From contig CAYWXL010000016.1 in NCBI GenBank assembly GCA_964461995.1, forward strand, positions 1 through 64,000: 64,000 nt of DNA, given 5' to 3'. Position numbers and translations under genes: made by a program. The notes beneath the pieces are model-generated. The model worked only from the letters and a program-made list of their open reading frames with translations. It did no database searches and was not told where the DNA came from. This document shows, one piece after another, positions 7,462-16,857 of this stretch (its first letter is position 1; every line of letters starts with the position of its first letter). The stretch is from JALSRK01 sp964461995. Its GTDB lineage: Bacteria; Acidobacteriota; Terriglobia; Bryobacterales; Bryobacteraceae.

Positions 7462-8874
7462 TTACTTCAGCGGCAGGCCGCCGAAAAACTCGGCCGTCCA
7501 CGGCGGCCCGGCGGCCGGAACCACCGGGTGCGTTTCCGCCGGTGAATCCCCGCCCGGCTCCCATAGCCGGCGCGGAATCAGATACAGCTCCACACTAGGC
7601 CGACGGTCCGCCCGCCGCTTCGGTTGCGGCCATCGCCGAATCTCGCCGAGCGAACGCACTCCCTCCACGGCATAAACAACGTCGCCGGCAAGACGGACGA
7701 CAAACTCCCCGTCGTCTCCGGTCCCTGCGTATCTTTCCGGCGTGTCGGCGCTGAACGAGACGTCCTCCCACTTCCCTACCAGAACGCGCCGGTAGAAGTT
7801 GAAGAAGCGGCGCGCTGCCTCATCGGTCGCCCACACCGAGGCATGCAGCAACACGGACCTTCGGCGGTGCTTGCTCTCCCAAAGCTGGTACTTGCCAGCC
7901 CGCCACTTCGGAGCGAGGCGGCGAACCAGGCCTTCGTCTCCATATTGCTGCAGCAGGACGGCGAAATCGAACTCGCCCAAGACGCCCTCCGCGGACTTCT
8001 TGTAGCCGCCGCCGATCCGCGGCAGGCGCGGCGGCTCCCGCTCATCGGGCCGGAAGTATTTTTCCGGGTGCAGCACCTGGCGCGTCGAGCGCGGAGGCCG
8101 CCGGAACACTTCCCGAAAGGCTCTCTTGCCCAGCTTCTCGAAAACGGCCTGCTGAAACTTCAGACCGCTGGCGTAGGGGAACACGAGCGACTGCCGAATG
8201 TAGAGCGGCACGCGGTCCAGAACCGGAAACTCCCCGCTCGAAGCGCCGGTGAGCCGGCTCATCAAGTCCACCATCTCCGGAGACTCGGTGAGCGACTGCC
8301 CGATCCGCCGCGCGCTGAACTCCATCATGATCCACGTGGCCTGCCCTTCCATCACCGCCATCCGCGCGAGGGCGCCGTCGTCATTCTTGCCGGCCTTGTC
8401 GAGGAACCGCTGCAGCCGGAAGTGCTGGTCAGCGAGGGCGTGGGCCAGCTCGTGCACGAGCGCCGCTTCCTGCATCGGGCCGCCTCCCGAGTCGAGCAGA
8501 AAGAGCTTCTTCTTGCGGAAGTCGTACAGCGCCGCGGCCTGTTCCTCGTAGAGCGCCACCATGGTCTCCTTCAGCCGGAAGTCCTTCGGCGCGAAACCCA
8601 GCTTCTTAAGCAGAAGCTCCTCCACCCGGATCTGGTCCGGCTCGATCTCCTCGCGGATCCGCTCCTCGAGAAACTCTTTGAGACGGCTTCGGGGGATCAA
8701 GGCGTGAGCGACGCGGCGGCGCACTTCGAGACCGGTGATGTCGCTGATCTGCGCCATCAGATCGTCGATCCGGGCGAAAAGCGCATCGGTGGCTTTCGAG
8801 TCCCGCTGCGCGGCTGGCGCCACGAACGCCGCCAGCAAGACCGCCACGGCCCAGGCGCGCCAGAGCCGGGTCAT
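7462..8874 (-). CDS. Secreted HExxH zinc-peptidase-like protein
   Basis: 470 residues. Residues 1-22 are a signal peptide (MTRLWRAWAVAVLLAAFVAPAAQ). About residue 145 is LVHELAHALADQHF, an HExxH zinc motif, with a downstream EGQATW that may give the third ligand, as in gluzincin-like proteins. Most of the rest is uncharacterised. The fold and substrate are unknown and activity is inferred from the motif only. The ATG at 8874 is chosen because it overlaps the MFS gene's TGA as ATGA, implying coupling, and it yields a clean signal peptide. The frame continues open upstream into the MFS gene but encodes only Arg/Gly-rich shadow there. Confidence 0.7.
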   Translation of the reverse strand: MTRLWRAWAVAVLLAAFVAPAAQRDSKATDALFARIDDLMAQISDITGLEVRRRVAHALIPRSRLKEFLEERIREEIEPDQIRVEELLLKKLGFAPKDFRLKETMVALYEEQAAALYDFRKKKLFLLDSGGGPMQEAALVHELAHALADQHFRLQRFLDKAGKNDDGALARMAVMEGQATWIMMEFSARRIGQSLTESPEMVDLMSRLTGASSGEFPVLDRVPLYIRQSLVFPYASGLKFQQAVFEKLGKRAFREVFRRPPRSTRQVLHPEKYFRPDEREPPRLPRIGGGYKKSAEGVLGEFDFAVLLQQYGDEGLVRRLAPKWRAGKYQLWESKHRRRSVLLHASVWATDEAARRFFNFYRRVLVGKWEDVSFSADTPERYAGTGDDGEFVVRLAGDVVYAVEGVRSLGEIRRWPQPKRRADRRPSVELYLIPRRLWEPGGDSPAETHPVVPAAGPPWTAEFFGGLPLK

Positions 8875-10211
8875 GGGACTGCGCTCCTCCGCCCCCACGG
8901 CTCGCCCAATCGGGGCAGGAAACCGCGGAAAGTCAGCGCCGCAGCGGTGCAGACCAGGCCGCCGAGAAAGACCGTCCACCGCGGTCCGATGTGCTCGGCG
9001 GCTGCGCCACCCGCCAAATGCCCGAGCGGCAGCACGCCGACGACGGTCATGGAATACAACGCCATCACGCGCCCCCGGTAGGCGTCCGGGATCAAAGTCT
9101 GGATCAAAGTGTTGGTGGAGGCGTTCTGCCGCATATGGTTGAAGCCGATCATGCCGAAGATCAACAGGGACGTCCAGAACGACGGCGACCACGCAAACAA
9201 AACCAAGCAGATCCCTGTCGCCAACGCGCTGGAGAAGACGACCGACGGTAGCCCGCGCGTGCCGGTGCGCCGCGCCAGTCCCAAAGTGCCAGCGATCGCT
9301 CCCAGTCCGGCCGCCCCGGTGAGCACGCCGAGGCCCTCCGAGCCACGGCCGAATATCGCATCGGCGAAAAACGGCGCCAGCGCTACCGCCGGGGCCCGGG
9401 TGATGTTCATCGCCGCGTTGATCCCCAGCAAGGCCAGCACCGGCTGGTGAGACGCGACGTAGCGGAAGCCCTCCCGCAGGTGCGCCCACGGCGCGTCGCG
9501 CCTCTCCGGCTTCAGGGGCGGCAAGCGAAGCATCAGCAAGGAACCCAGCACCGCCAGGAACGTGGCAGCGTTCACTGAGAAACACACCCCTTCCCCCGCG
9601 ACGGCGATCACGAGACCGCCGACGGCCGGACCGGCAACGCGCGCGGTGTTGAAGACCACTGAGTTGAGGGATATGGCGTTCAGCAGGTCCTCGCCGCCCA
9701 CCATGTGGATATAGAGCGACTGGCGGGCCGGGATGTCGAAAGCGTTAATCATGCCCCAGATCGCCGCTAAGGCAAAGACGTGCGCCGCGGTCACCCGGCC
9801 GCTCAAGGTCAGGGTGGCGAGGGCGACGGCTTGGACGAGAAAGGCGGCCTGGGTGAGCAGCACGATGCGGTAGCGCGAGTAGCGGTCCGCGGTGAGGCCC
9901 GCCAGCGGCCCGAGCAGGAGAACCGGGATGTGGGCGCAAAACCCGACTACGCCGACCATCAGTTCAGAGCCGGTGAGCCGGTAGACGAGCCAGCTCTGGG
10001 CGACGTTCTGCATCCACGTGCCGATCAAGGAAACGGCCTGGCCGCTGATGAAGATCCGGAAATTGCGGTGGCGGAGGGCGCGGAACGTGCGGCGCCAACC
10101 CGAACCGGAACGCCTTGGACCGGGTGCGGAAGCAGGCTTCGATTGGTTCCCGGCCGGCTCCGCAGCGGGAGCCGCGGTACCAGCGGTCGTCGATTGCGGG
10201 GCGCTTCTCAA
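8871..10211 (-). CDS. MFS exporter, EntS/MFS_3-like
   Basis: 446 residues with about 12 predicted membrane helices. FRALRHRNFRIFISGQAVSLIGTWMQ is the family opening and comes after a 43-residue Ala/Pro/Gly-rich tail. LAGLTADRYSRYRIVL carries the loop 2-3 motif. It resembles the EntS-like group of drug or siderophore exporters; the substrate is unknown. The only start before the first helix in this frame is a TTG at 10211, preceded two codons earlier by a stop and lacking a clear Shine-Dalgarno, so the N-terminus is uncertain. The 3' end overlaps the secreted HExxH gene by four bases, so the two may be co-expressed, perhaps to handle a secreted product. Confidence 0.82.
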   Translation of the reverse strand: MRSAPQSTTAGTAAPAAEPAGNQSKPASAPGPRRSGSGWRRTFRALRHRNFRIFISGQAVSLIGTWMQNVAQSWLVYRLTGSELMVGVVGFCAHIPVLLLGPLAGLTADRYSRYRIVLLTQAAFLVQAVALATLTLSGRVTAAHVFALAAIWGMINAFDIPARQSLYIHMVGGEDLLNAISLNSVVFNTARVAGPAVGGLVIAVAGEGVCFSVNAATFLAVLGSLLMLRLPPLKPERRDAPWAHLREGFRYVASHQPVLALLGINAAMNITRAPAVALAPFFADAIFGRGSEGLGVLTGAAGLGAIAGTLGLARRTGTRGLPSVVFSSALATGICLVLFAWSPSFWTSLLIFGMIGFNHMRQNASTNTLIQTLIPDAYRGRVMALYSMTVVGVLPLGHLAGGAAAEHIGPRWTVFLGGLVCTAAALTFRGFLPRLGEPWGRRSAVP

Positions 10212-10501
10212 ATATCAGAATAACTTGCCTCGCAAACGCGCCTGCCGGTGGAGCAGCTCCCGGACGGACTGCCGACGGGCGAAAAGGCGGCGCCCTGCCA
10301 TCCTGCAAGTTACAGGCCTTCGGCGTCTATCTCACCCAGTGGGGTTGGTTGTGGGAGGATCTGGCGCAAACGCAGAAACCTGCGGGAAACCAAGAAACCA
10401 TAGGAAACTCAGAAGCCCGGTCGCAGAGAGCTCCGAGTCAAGATTCGATCAAGGCGGCGCGCCTGCAGTCGAGCCTCTTAGCGGAAGGAATCGAGTAAGG
10501 G

Positions 10502-10575
10502 TGGCTGGGAGGCAGGGACTCGAACCCCGATAAGCAGATCCAGAGTCTGCTGTCTTACCATTAGACGACCTCCCA
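10502..10575 (-). tRNA. tRNA-Gln (anticodon CTG)
   Basis: The minus strand folds into a full cloverleaf. The acceptor is TGGGAGG/CCTCCCA, the D arm contains TAATGGTAAG, and the anticodon stem GCAGA/TCTGC encloses the loop CTCTGGA with anticodon CTG. The T arm is CGGGG-TTCGAGT-CCCTG, with one G-T pair. The discriminator is G and CCA is encoded (10504-10502). It reads CAG codons. Confidence 0.95.
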
Positions 10576-10666
10576 GCAATGCCGTCCAATGTCTATTATA
10601 TACAACGATTCCCACCCGTGCTACCACCGGTCACGAGGCCCGCTGTTTGCCGCGGTGGCGCTGCCG

Positions 10667-10927
10667 TCAGGGCTGATGGCGCTGCCCTGGATCCGGTGGT
10701 TTCGGGTCGTGAACGCCGACGCCTGCCCGTCGCGCCCGCTCTTTCGCCCAGTTCACCAGGCGGCGAATCGGCGGGAAATAATCGCTGAGAATCAGCAGTC
10801 CCGGGATCACAAAGATCCAGCCGGGCATCACCGGCAACAGGAGTCCCACGATGCCGACGAACAATAGTGCAAATCCAAGAAACAGCCGGAGGGTCTTGCG
10901 CAAAACCACCTGAGCCCAGTGTAACAA
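10667..10927 (-). CDS. PGPGW-family small membrane protein
   Basis: 86 residues at most. One or two hydrophobic segments (LFLGFALLFVGIVGLLLPV and IFVIPGLLILS) flank MPGW, then RRLVNWAKERARR. This is the pattern of the PGPGW putative transmembrane family, whose function is unknown. The start is unclear: TTG at 10927 or GTG at 10909, neither with a good Shine-Dalgarno. The charged C-terminus is probably cytoplasmic. It lies upstream of the tRNA-Gln on the same strand and diverges from the radical SAM gene. Confidence 0.65.
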   Translation of the reverse strand: MLHWAQVVLRKTLRLFLGFALLFVGIVGLLLPVMPGWIFVIPGLLILSDYFPPIRRLVNWAKERARRAGVGVHDPKPPDPGQRHQP

Positions 10928-11109
10928 CCACGCCTGGCGCGAATCCCTTCCCCAAGCCCTGTCAGGCGGGCGAAACCCGAGTCCAGTTTTCCGAGTCTAG
11001 AAAAATACGGGAAACGTTCAGGGGTTTCCCCATCACTCTGCCCCTCTGCGCGGGGCAGTACCGGTGGCTGCGCCCGCAGCCGGACCACACGCCGCAAGGA
11101 GTTCATTCG

Positions 11110-12612
11110 ATGTACACCGGTCACTCGCAAAAGAAAATCCGTACCGCCCGCCGTCCTCCCTTGCCGCGCCGCACGCGGCCGGCCCCCGGCGATCGTCACA
11201 TCTTGGAAGAGATTCTTTCCCGGCCCTGGGTACGCCCGCTACTCGGCTGGCTCAGCGCGATGGACGGGCAAGGACGCTCGCGCCTCGAGAGCTGGTGCCT
11301 GAACTATGACAATCCGGCGATCACCGGGACCGAGCGTCTCAGGTATTGGCTCCCCGGCAAGCTGATCGACTACATCCTATGGCGCTACGGCATCGACAAA
11401 GAGCGCGCTAAGCGGAAGCTCCTGCATCACGTTCCCACGCTGCGCTCTCTCGCGCTGGCGGCCAGAGGAATCGCGCGGTACGGGCTTTCCAAGCCGCAAC
11501 GGTTCCCGGCGCCGCTGATGGTGGTCTGGAACTTTACCCAACTCTGCAACCTCAAATGCCGGCATTGCTACCAGAACTCGAGCGCACAGCGGCCGGACGG
11601 CGAGTTGACGCTTTCGGAGAAGCTCCGGGTGGTGGACGAGCTGGCATCCAACGGCGTGCCGTTCTTGGCCATCGCCGGCGGCGAGCCGTTGACGAGCAAA
11701 GACCTGGAGCCGGTGCTTGCCCACGCCTCACGGCGGGGACTCCACCTGACGCTTGCCACCAACGGGACGCTACTCACCCCGGAGCGCGTGCAGCGACTGA
11801 TCGACTGCGGCGTCAAGTACCTCGAGGTAAGCATCGACAGCCCCGACCCGGCCGAGCACGATCGGTTCCGCGGCGTCCCCGGGGCCTGGGAGCGGGCGAT
11901 CCAGGGGATCCGGAACTCGGTCGCCGCCGGCATGCGGACCGGCCTGGCCACCACCTTCACCCGAGCCACCGTGGACAAGTTCGACCGGATCGTCCAGTTG
12001 GCCAAGGACTTGGGCTGCGCGACGTTCTCCCACTTCAACTTCATCCCCGTGGGCCGGGGCGAGCAGTGCGTCCAGTACGATCTGACGCCGGAGCAGCGCG
12101 AGCTACTGCTGGAAAAGCTCGTCGCCGTATTGCAAAGCGGCGAGATCAACGTGATTTCCACGGCGCCCCAGTTTGGACGCTCGTGCGTGATGCACCTGCC
12201 GGGCGACGGCATCTTTTCCATCGGTCATGCAGGAACGGGCGCCGGCCGGAAGACGATGGTGCTCGCCCGGTACGTCGGCGGCTGCGGGGCCGGCCGCTGC
12301 TACTGCTGCGTCGAACCCGACGGCCGGGTGACTCCCTGCGTCTATATGCCCACCGTGGTGGTCGGGGACTTGCGCCGCCAGAGCCTTTCCGAGATCTGGG
12401 ACTGCGAGACGTTCCGCATATTGGCCGACCGCGAGGACCGGGGCGATCACTGTGCGGTGTGCGACCTGCGGGTGTTTTGCGGCGGCTGCCGAGCGCGCGC
12501 CCTAGCTTATACGGGCGATCTGACCGCGGGCGACCCCGGGTGCCGCTTCAACCGGCACGTCTGGGAGGAGGTCACGCAGGCAGCAGGGACGGCGCTGCCG
12601 GTGCTGCAATAA
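11110..12612 (+). CDS. Radical SAM/SPASM-domain enzyme
   Basis: 500 residues. A roughly 135-residue N-terminal extension precedes the radical SAM core, whose cluster motif CNLKCRHC (CxxxCxxC) begins near residue 146. GGEPL and TNGTLL are the SAM-binding signatures. The C-terminus has a SPASM-type set of cysteines (GGCGAGRCYCCVEPDG, PCVY, CAVCDLRVFCGGC, PGC) for auxiliary 4Fe-4S clusters. SPASM enzymes usually modify peptides or mature enzymes or cofactors. No precursor peptide is evident nearby, and the long N-terminus argues against a plain sulfatase maturase. The ATG at 11110 has AAGGAG about 9 nt upstream. A likely intrinsic terminator follows. Confidence 0.85.
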   Translation: MYTGHSQKKIRTARRPPLPRRTRPAPGDRHILEEILSRPWVRPLLGWLSAMDGQGRSRLESWCLNYDNPAITGTERLRYWLPGKLIDYILWRYGIDKERAKRKLLHHVPTLRSLALAARGIARYGLSKPQRFPAPLMVVWNFTQLCNLKCRHCYQNSSAQRPDGELTLSEKLRVVDELASNGVPFLAIAGGEPLTSKDLEPVLAHASRRGLHLTLATNGTLLTPERVQRLIDCGVKYLEVSIDSPDPAEHDRFRGVPGAWERAIQGIRNSVAAGMRTGLATTFTRATVDKFDRIVQLAKDLGCATFSHFNFIPVGRGEQCVQYDLTPEQRELLLEKLVAVLQSGEINVISTAPQFGRSCVMHLPGDGIFSIGHAGTGAGRKTMVLARYVGGCGAGRCYCCVEPDGRVTPCVYMPTVVVGDLRRQSLSEIWDCETFRILADREDRGDHCAVCDLRVFCGGCRARALAYTGDLTAGDPGCRFNRHVWEEVTQAAGTALPVLQ

Positions 12613-12650
12613 TGCCGAAACTGAACCCGGGCCGAAGGCGAGCAGCCCCC

Positions 12651-12677
12651 GCGGCTTCAGCCCGCCGCAGCCTTTTT
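12651..12677 (+). terminator. Probable intrinsic terminator of the radical SAM gene
   Basis: GCGGC (12651-12655), an 8-nt loop and GCCGC (12664-12668) are followed after a few bases by five T (12673-12677). It lies 39 bp past the radical SAM stop and directly before the convergent CAP-domain gene. Confidence 0.5.
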
Positions 12678-12678
12678 C

Positions 12679-14454
12679 CTACTTGATGGCCACCGTCACC
12701 GTATTGGCCTGAATCCCGCTGAACCTGCAGACGACGTCCACCTCACCGGCTCCGGCCAGTGAGCGCGGCAGCGGGCCCACCACCACCTGGTCCAGGCCAA
12801 GAAACTGTCCCTGCGCCACGGCTCCCAGGACGGGTACCGGCTGGCCGCCGATGGTGCAAGAAACCGAGGTCTGGTTGCGGAAGCCGGTGCCGTAGAAGCT
12901 TAAATAGATCTGGTCCCCCGGAGGTCCCAGATCGATGGGCACATTCTTCCGGTTCGGCGGCGCGTCGAGGGTGAAGGTGAATCCATCGGTGCGGTTGCCG
13001 AGGGGGTCCACCCGCAACCATGTCGCGGCCGCAGGGCCTTGGCCGGAGGCGTTGGCCGAGAAGATGCCCGGGGCTACCGTGGCGACTTGAATCTGGGTGG
13101 AAGCCGAACCGCCGGCGGCGTTGACGGTCAGAGTCGCCGGCCCCGACGCCATGCCGGAAGGAGTCAGGAACTGGATCCGGTCCGTCGTGACGAAGTGCAG
13201 CCGGGCGTTGTGGGTCTTGCCGGCGGCATCGCGGATGGTCAACGTGGTCCCGTCGAGCGACGTGGGCAGCCCGCCGTCGATGACAAACTGCGTGGCGAGG
13301 TTCTCGCCGAACAGGTCCGCCCAAGCATCCGGAGCGATCGGGCCGGCCTTGAAGCTGGCCGAGTTCACCAGGCCGGCGGCGCTGAAGACCGGGCCGGCTC
13401 CGGCGGCGTTCGGATCGAAGGCGATCACTTCGTAAGTGAACTGCCGCGCCTGGCCGCCGATGATTACGTTCGAGACGGTCACCGTCGTCCGGACGTCCCC
13501 GGTCCCGACGGCCGTGTTTGTTCCCGATCCCTGCGGCACCCAGACGATGGTGTTCTCGCCAACAAACTGCTCGTTGCTGAGAGGCTCGACGGTCAATGGC
13601 ACCGACGCCCCGTTACGCGTCATGGTGACCGTAGCTTGGGAGAAGTCGGCGTCCGGATAGGAGAACGACCAGCGATCGTAAACGATCTGACTCGGGACGT
13701 AACCCGGGGGCGGCCAGGCGACAAAATCGTCGCGGGTGTTCGGGCGCGGGTTGAACAGATTCGAGTCAAAGACCCAGAGCACATTGGCATAGGGGAACTC
13801 ACCGACCTGGGGGACGTCGCCCGTCCCCATCTCCTGCGTTTGGGGATATAGGATCCAGCGGCGGTGGCCGACGCGGAAATTGTTGTCGCCGCTGTCCTCG
13901 ATGTAAAGGGCGATGCAGCCTGGGTCCGGCGAAGAGTTGTACATGATGCAGAGATTCGAATTCCTGGCGGCTTCGGCCCCGTCGGCGGTGTAGAACAGCC
14001 AGTCCTCGGGCGGGAAGTGGTCCAACGACTTGTTCGCCGACATCATCAGCGCCGCCTGCTGCGCCTTCCGGCTGAACTCCAGGTTCAACTGCACCCAGGC
14101 GGGCACTCCGGCCATGGCCCGGAAGAAATTCACGCGCTGGATCACCGCATCCTTGTAAGCTCTCGACGTGTCGCCAGGGTCACCGGTATCGTGGCTGCCA
14201 GTCCACTCCATCGGCACTTCGGCGGTGGGCAGGAAGTCGTTGAACCAGGCGTTGCGCACAGCTTCGCGGTTCGACGTGTCGATCCAGCCAACGGGCTCGT
14301 AGAGCGGATGGATCGCCAGAGCAGCGCCTTTGCTGCCGGCGACGTAACCGGTGGGTACCGGGGCCCGCCCCAGGTCATGCCACTGAGCGCCCGCTGACGC
14401 GGGGATGGACAGCAACAACAGAGGTATGAAAAAGAAGCCGAGACGGTTTTTCAT
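12679..14454 (-). CDS. Secreted CAP/SCP-domain protein with Solibacter-type C-terminal domain
   Basis: 591 residues. The signal peptide is residues 1-23 (cleavage near AGAQ). Residues 75-210 form a CAP/SCP-like domain (AVIQRVNFFRAMAGVP, LDHFPP, HRRWILYPQ), the alpha-beta-alpha sandwich of secreted CAP proteins. The region after about residue 350 (SAAGLVNSASFK, LFGENLA, VAPGIFSANASGQG, YGTGF) has the pattern of the TIGR03437 domain, abundant in Candidatus Solibacter relatives. The protein is likely exported and surface-associated; its molecular activity is unknown. The ATG at 14454 has GGAGGAG just upstream. A possible promoter, TTGACG at 14548-14543, overlaps the stop of the RACo gene. Confidence 0.8.
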   Translation of the reverse strand: MKNRLGFFFIPLLLLSIPASAGAQWHDLGRAPVPTGYVAGSKGAALAIHPLYEPVGWIDTSNREAVRNAWFNDFLPTAEVPMEWTGSHDTGDPGDTSRAYKDAVIQRVNFFRAMAGVPAWVQLNLEFSRKAQQAALMMSANKSLDHFPPEDWLFYTADGAEAARNSNLCIMYNSSPDPGCIALYIEDSGDNNFRVGHRRWILYPQTQEMGTGDVPQVGEFPYANVLWVFDSNLFNPRPNTRDDFVAWPPPGYVPSQIVYDRWSFSYPDADFSQATVTMTRNGASVPLTVEPLSNEQFVGENTIVWVPQGSGTNTAVGTGDVRTTVTVSNVIIGGQARQFTYEVIAFDPNAAGAGPVFSAAGLVNSASFKAGPIAPDAWADLFGENLATQFVIDGGLPTSLDGTTLTIRDAAGKTHNARLHFVTTDRIQFLTPSGMASGPATLTVNAAGGSASTQIQVATVAPGIFSANASGQGPAAATWLRVDPLGNRTDGFTFTLDAPPNRKNVPIDLGPPGDQIYLSFYGTGFRNQTSVSCTIGGQPVPVLGAVAQGQFLGLDQVVVGPLPRSLAGAGEVDVVCRFSGIQANTVTVAIK

Positions 14455-14544
14455 GTCTCCTCCGAGCGAACGATTCGAGATGATGCCGAGACCTCGCGCT
14501 CCAGACGACGGTACTGTCTATTTACCGCTATTCGGCGAACCTCG

Positions 14545-16044
14545 TCAAGCTTCCGGAAACCTCATGGCGGCGACGTAAGTCTCCTCGAAGGCCGGGTCGT
14601 CGGCCAGCGGGACGTGAGTGACCCGCCGGCGCAACCCGGCGAAATCCCGCTGTTCCGGTTCTCCCTGGAACAGAGCCACTTTCGCGCCCAACAGCGCGGT
14701 GTTACCGGCCGGTTCGACCCGCGCCAGGGGAAGTTCCAGCATTCCAATACGGCGGGCCGACTCCTTGTTGATGTAATTCCCAAAAGCGCCAGCCAGGTAC
14801 ACGCGGGCAACGCAATCCGGCGAGCGTCCGAGCCGGCTGAACAGCAGCCGTATCCCGGCCGCCACGGCGGCCTTGGCAAGCTGGAGTTCGCGCACGTCCC
14901 GCTGCAGGAGCGAGACGCGCCCAGCGACGGGCCACTCCTTGGCGCCGTCTCGAAAGCGTCCGCTGGGAAGGATGCGTCCCGACGCCAAGCCGCACGCGAC
15001 CACATCCACCAGGCCGCTGCCGCAAATGCCCCGAGGCTCGCCGCCGCCAATGACGTGGACAATCAATCGCCCGTCGGCCAGGGCGGCCTCGGCGATCGCC
15101 CCGGTGGCGGCCCGCATTCCAGCCGAGATCCGTCCCCCTTCGAATGCCGGGCCGGCGGCGGTGGATGCGCAGAGGATCTGGTGGTTCGACCCGATGACGA
15201 TCTCACCGTTGGTGCCGAGGTCGATGAGCACGGCCACTTCTTCGCGGCGCTCGATACCCGTGGCAAGGATGCCGGCCAGCAGGTCGCTGCCGACAAAGCC
15301 GCCCAGGCACGGCAGGAACTGGACCAACGGGTCCACCGGGAGGTTCCAGCCGAGCTCGGAAGCTTGGAAAGCCTGCAGCCCGTCGTCGATCGGCTGGAAA
15401 GGATAGTGCGAGAGCGGCTCCACATCCACACCGCAAAACAGATGGTGCATGACGGTGTTGCCGACGAGGACGATTTCGCGGAGCCGGGCGTCCGGCTGCA
15501 AGGCGGCCACCAGATCGCCCACGCTCCGCCGGATCAACCGCCGCAACTCTTCGGCGCCGCCCGCCTCCAGAGCCGCTTGAATCCGGCTCATCACGTCGGC
15601 GCCGAACGCGGCTTGCGGGTTGAGCGCCGATTGGACCCCCAGCACGCCCCCGGTCTCGAGATCCAAGAGCTGCGCCACCAAAGTCGTGGTGCCCACATCC
15701 ACGGCGACGCCGGTTCCCGGACGCGGGCGGAAATGGAAATCCGTCTCGTCGGCCAGAATCGCCGTCTCCCACTGTCCCACTTCGAGCGTCACGGGACTAG
15801 AGGCGACGGCCCGGCACGCCAGACGCCAACCCTGGCGGATCTCCCCGCTGGAAAGGATCTGATCCTCGCCAGGTGAAGGATCCAAAGAGCCCTCGAGAAC
15901 CCGAACCCGGCACCGGCGGCACTTTCCGCGTCCCCCGCAGGGGAACTCGACGCCGTAGGCGAAAAGCGCATCTCGCAACGGAGTCCCGGCCGGCAGCTCG
16001 AGCGTGCGGCCCAGGGGCTCCAGGCGGACGCGAATCAGCGCCAC
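14545..16044 (-). CDS. RACo-type reductive activator of corrinoid proteins (2Fe-2S plus ASKHA, DUF4445)
   Basis: 499 residues. Residues 1-85 are a plant-type 2Fe-2S ferredoxin domain with FPCGGRGKCRRC and a later C in WRLACRA. The rest is an ASKHA-fold ATPase-like domain: AVDVGTTTLVAQLLD for phosphate 1, LIDLGTNGEIVIG for phosphate 2 and AGAFGNYINKESA. RACo proteins use ATP to return accidentally oxidised Co(II) corrinoid to Co(I), so it should serve the corrinoid protein in this operon. A GTG at 16050 overlaps the GGAGGT Shine-Dalgarno itself; the in-frame GTG at 16044 sits 5 nt after GGAGG and is the better start. It is last in the operon, 40 bp after the DUF1638 gene. Confidence 0.88.
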   Translation of the reverse strand: MALIRVRLEPLGRTLELPAGTPLRDALFAYGVEFPCGGRGKCRRCRVRVLEGSLDPSPGEDQILSSGEIRQGWRLACRAVASSPVTLEVGQWETAILADETDFHFRPRPGTGVAVDVGTTTLVAQLLDLETGGVLGVQSALNPQAAFGADVMSRIQAALEAGGAEELRRLIRRSVGDLVAALQPDARLREIVLVGNTVMHHLFCGVDVEPLSHYPFQPIDDGLQAFQASELGWNLPVDPLVQFLPCLGGFVGSDLLAGILATGIERREEVAVLIDLGTNGEIVIGSNHQILCASTAAGPAFEGGRISAGMRAATGAIAEAALADGRLIVHVIGGGEPRGICGSGLVDVVACGLASGRILPSGRFRDGAKEWPVAGRVSLLQRDVRELQLAKAAVAAGIRLLFSRLGRSPDCVARVYLAGAFGNYINKESARRIGMLELPLARVEPAGNTALLGAKVALFQGEPEQRDFAGLRRRVTHVPLADDPAFEETYVAAMRFPEA

Positions 16045-16084
16045 GGCCACCTCCGGTCTGCTGAACGGTTCCTCGATTCTCGGC

Positions 16085-16831
16085 TCATGAGACCGCCTCC
16101 GCTCTCACGATTCGCTCGTCGTGCGTGGCGACGATCCGGTAGCCCGGCGGGACGACAAGGAAGTCCTCCTCGTCCCACTCGCCGCCGACCAATCGCTCGA
16201 ACAGCGTCAGCCGCCCCTCGACCCGCTCGAACGCCATGCCTAGCTCCGCCGCTTCCTCCCGCGTCTCTTCTTCCAGGCGGTCCTCGGGCCCGACGCCCAT
16301 CCGAATAAAGACCAGCTTGCCGTAGTTCTTCGTGTAGTTGCCGAGCGTCTCCCAGAGGTAGCGGGCGTTGTCCTCGCCGTACTTCTCGACGAGCTCTTCG
16401 AACGTGGAGGCGACGCCGAAGTTCCTCTGCACCTCGCCCAGCCCCAGTTGCGGAATGTCCCGCCCCCGCTCGATCCAGCCGGTGGTCTTGAAATAGACGC
16501 CGGGGTTGCTTTCGAAGAACTCCTGATAGCGGCGGCGGCTGCCCAAGAACAGCGTGATACAGTCGTGCCCCCGCGGGAGGACCAGCGGCCGAGTGCGGGC
16601 AAGCAGACCTTCGACGCCGCGACCGCACAACAGGTAACCGAGCAGGACCGCATCGTACGGATCGGCGTCGGCGCGATCCACCGCTTCCTGAACCTGGCGG
16701 CACATTCCGCGCCCGGCGACGTCGTGCAAACCTTTAGGCAGGAACTCGACGTCGATCGTGTGCGGCGACCGCGCGACCACATGGCACATTTCCCGGAACA
16801 GGATCTCGCAGGAGATCAGCTTGAGGCGCAT
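16085..16831 (-). CDS. DUF1638 protein of a corrinoid methyltransferase operon
   Basis: 248 residues with the DUF1638 pattern: ISCEILFREMC near the start, EFLPKGLHDVAGRGM, LLGYLLCGRG, PRGHDCITLFLGS and the segment VYFKTTGWIERG. Conserved Cys and His residues suggest a metal or cofactor site. Function is not established, but the family is often found beside corrinoid proteins and methyltransferases. Here it lies between a homocysteine-methyltransferase-like gene and the RACo gene, so a role in methyl transfer or corrinoid handling is inferred. The ATG at 16831 begins the conserved region. The frame extends upstream, but that would overlap the previous gene with unconserved sequence. Confidence 0.82.
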   Translation of the reverse strand: MRLKLISCEILFREMCHVVARSPHTIDVEFLPKGLHDVAGRGMCRQVQEAVDRADADPYDAVLLGYLLCGRGVEGLLARTRPLVLPRGHDCITLFLGSRRRYQEFFESNPGVYFKTTGWIERGRDIPQLGLGEVQRNFGVASTFEELVEKYGEDNARYLWETLGNYTKNYGKLVFIRMGVGPEDRLEEETREEAAELGMAFERVEGRLTLFERLVGGEWDEEDFLVVPPGYRIVATHDERIVRAEAVS

Positions 16832-16857
16832 CGGGCTGAAGCTGCCGGTCCCCGGAC

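Noticed and set aside
11110..12612. Anaerobic sulfatase-maturing enzyme (anSME) for the two sulfatases
   Set aside because: The protein has the SPASM cysteines but also a roughly 135-residue N-terminal extension and is far from both sulfatases; the specific anSME features could not be confirmed by eye.
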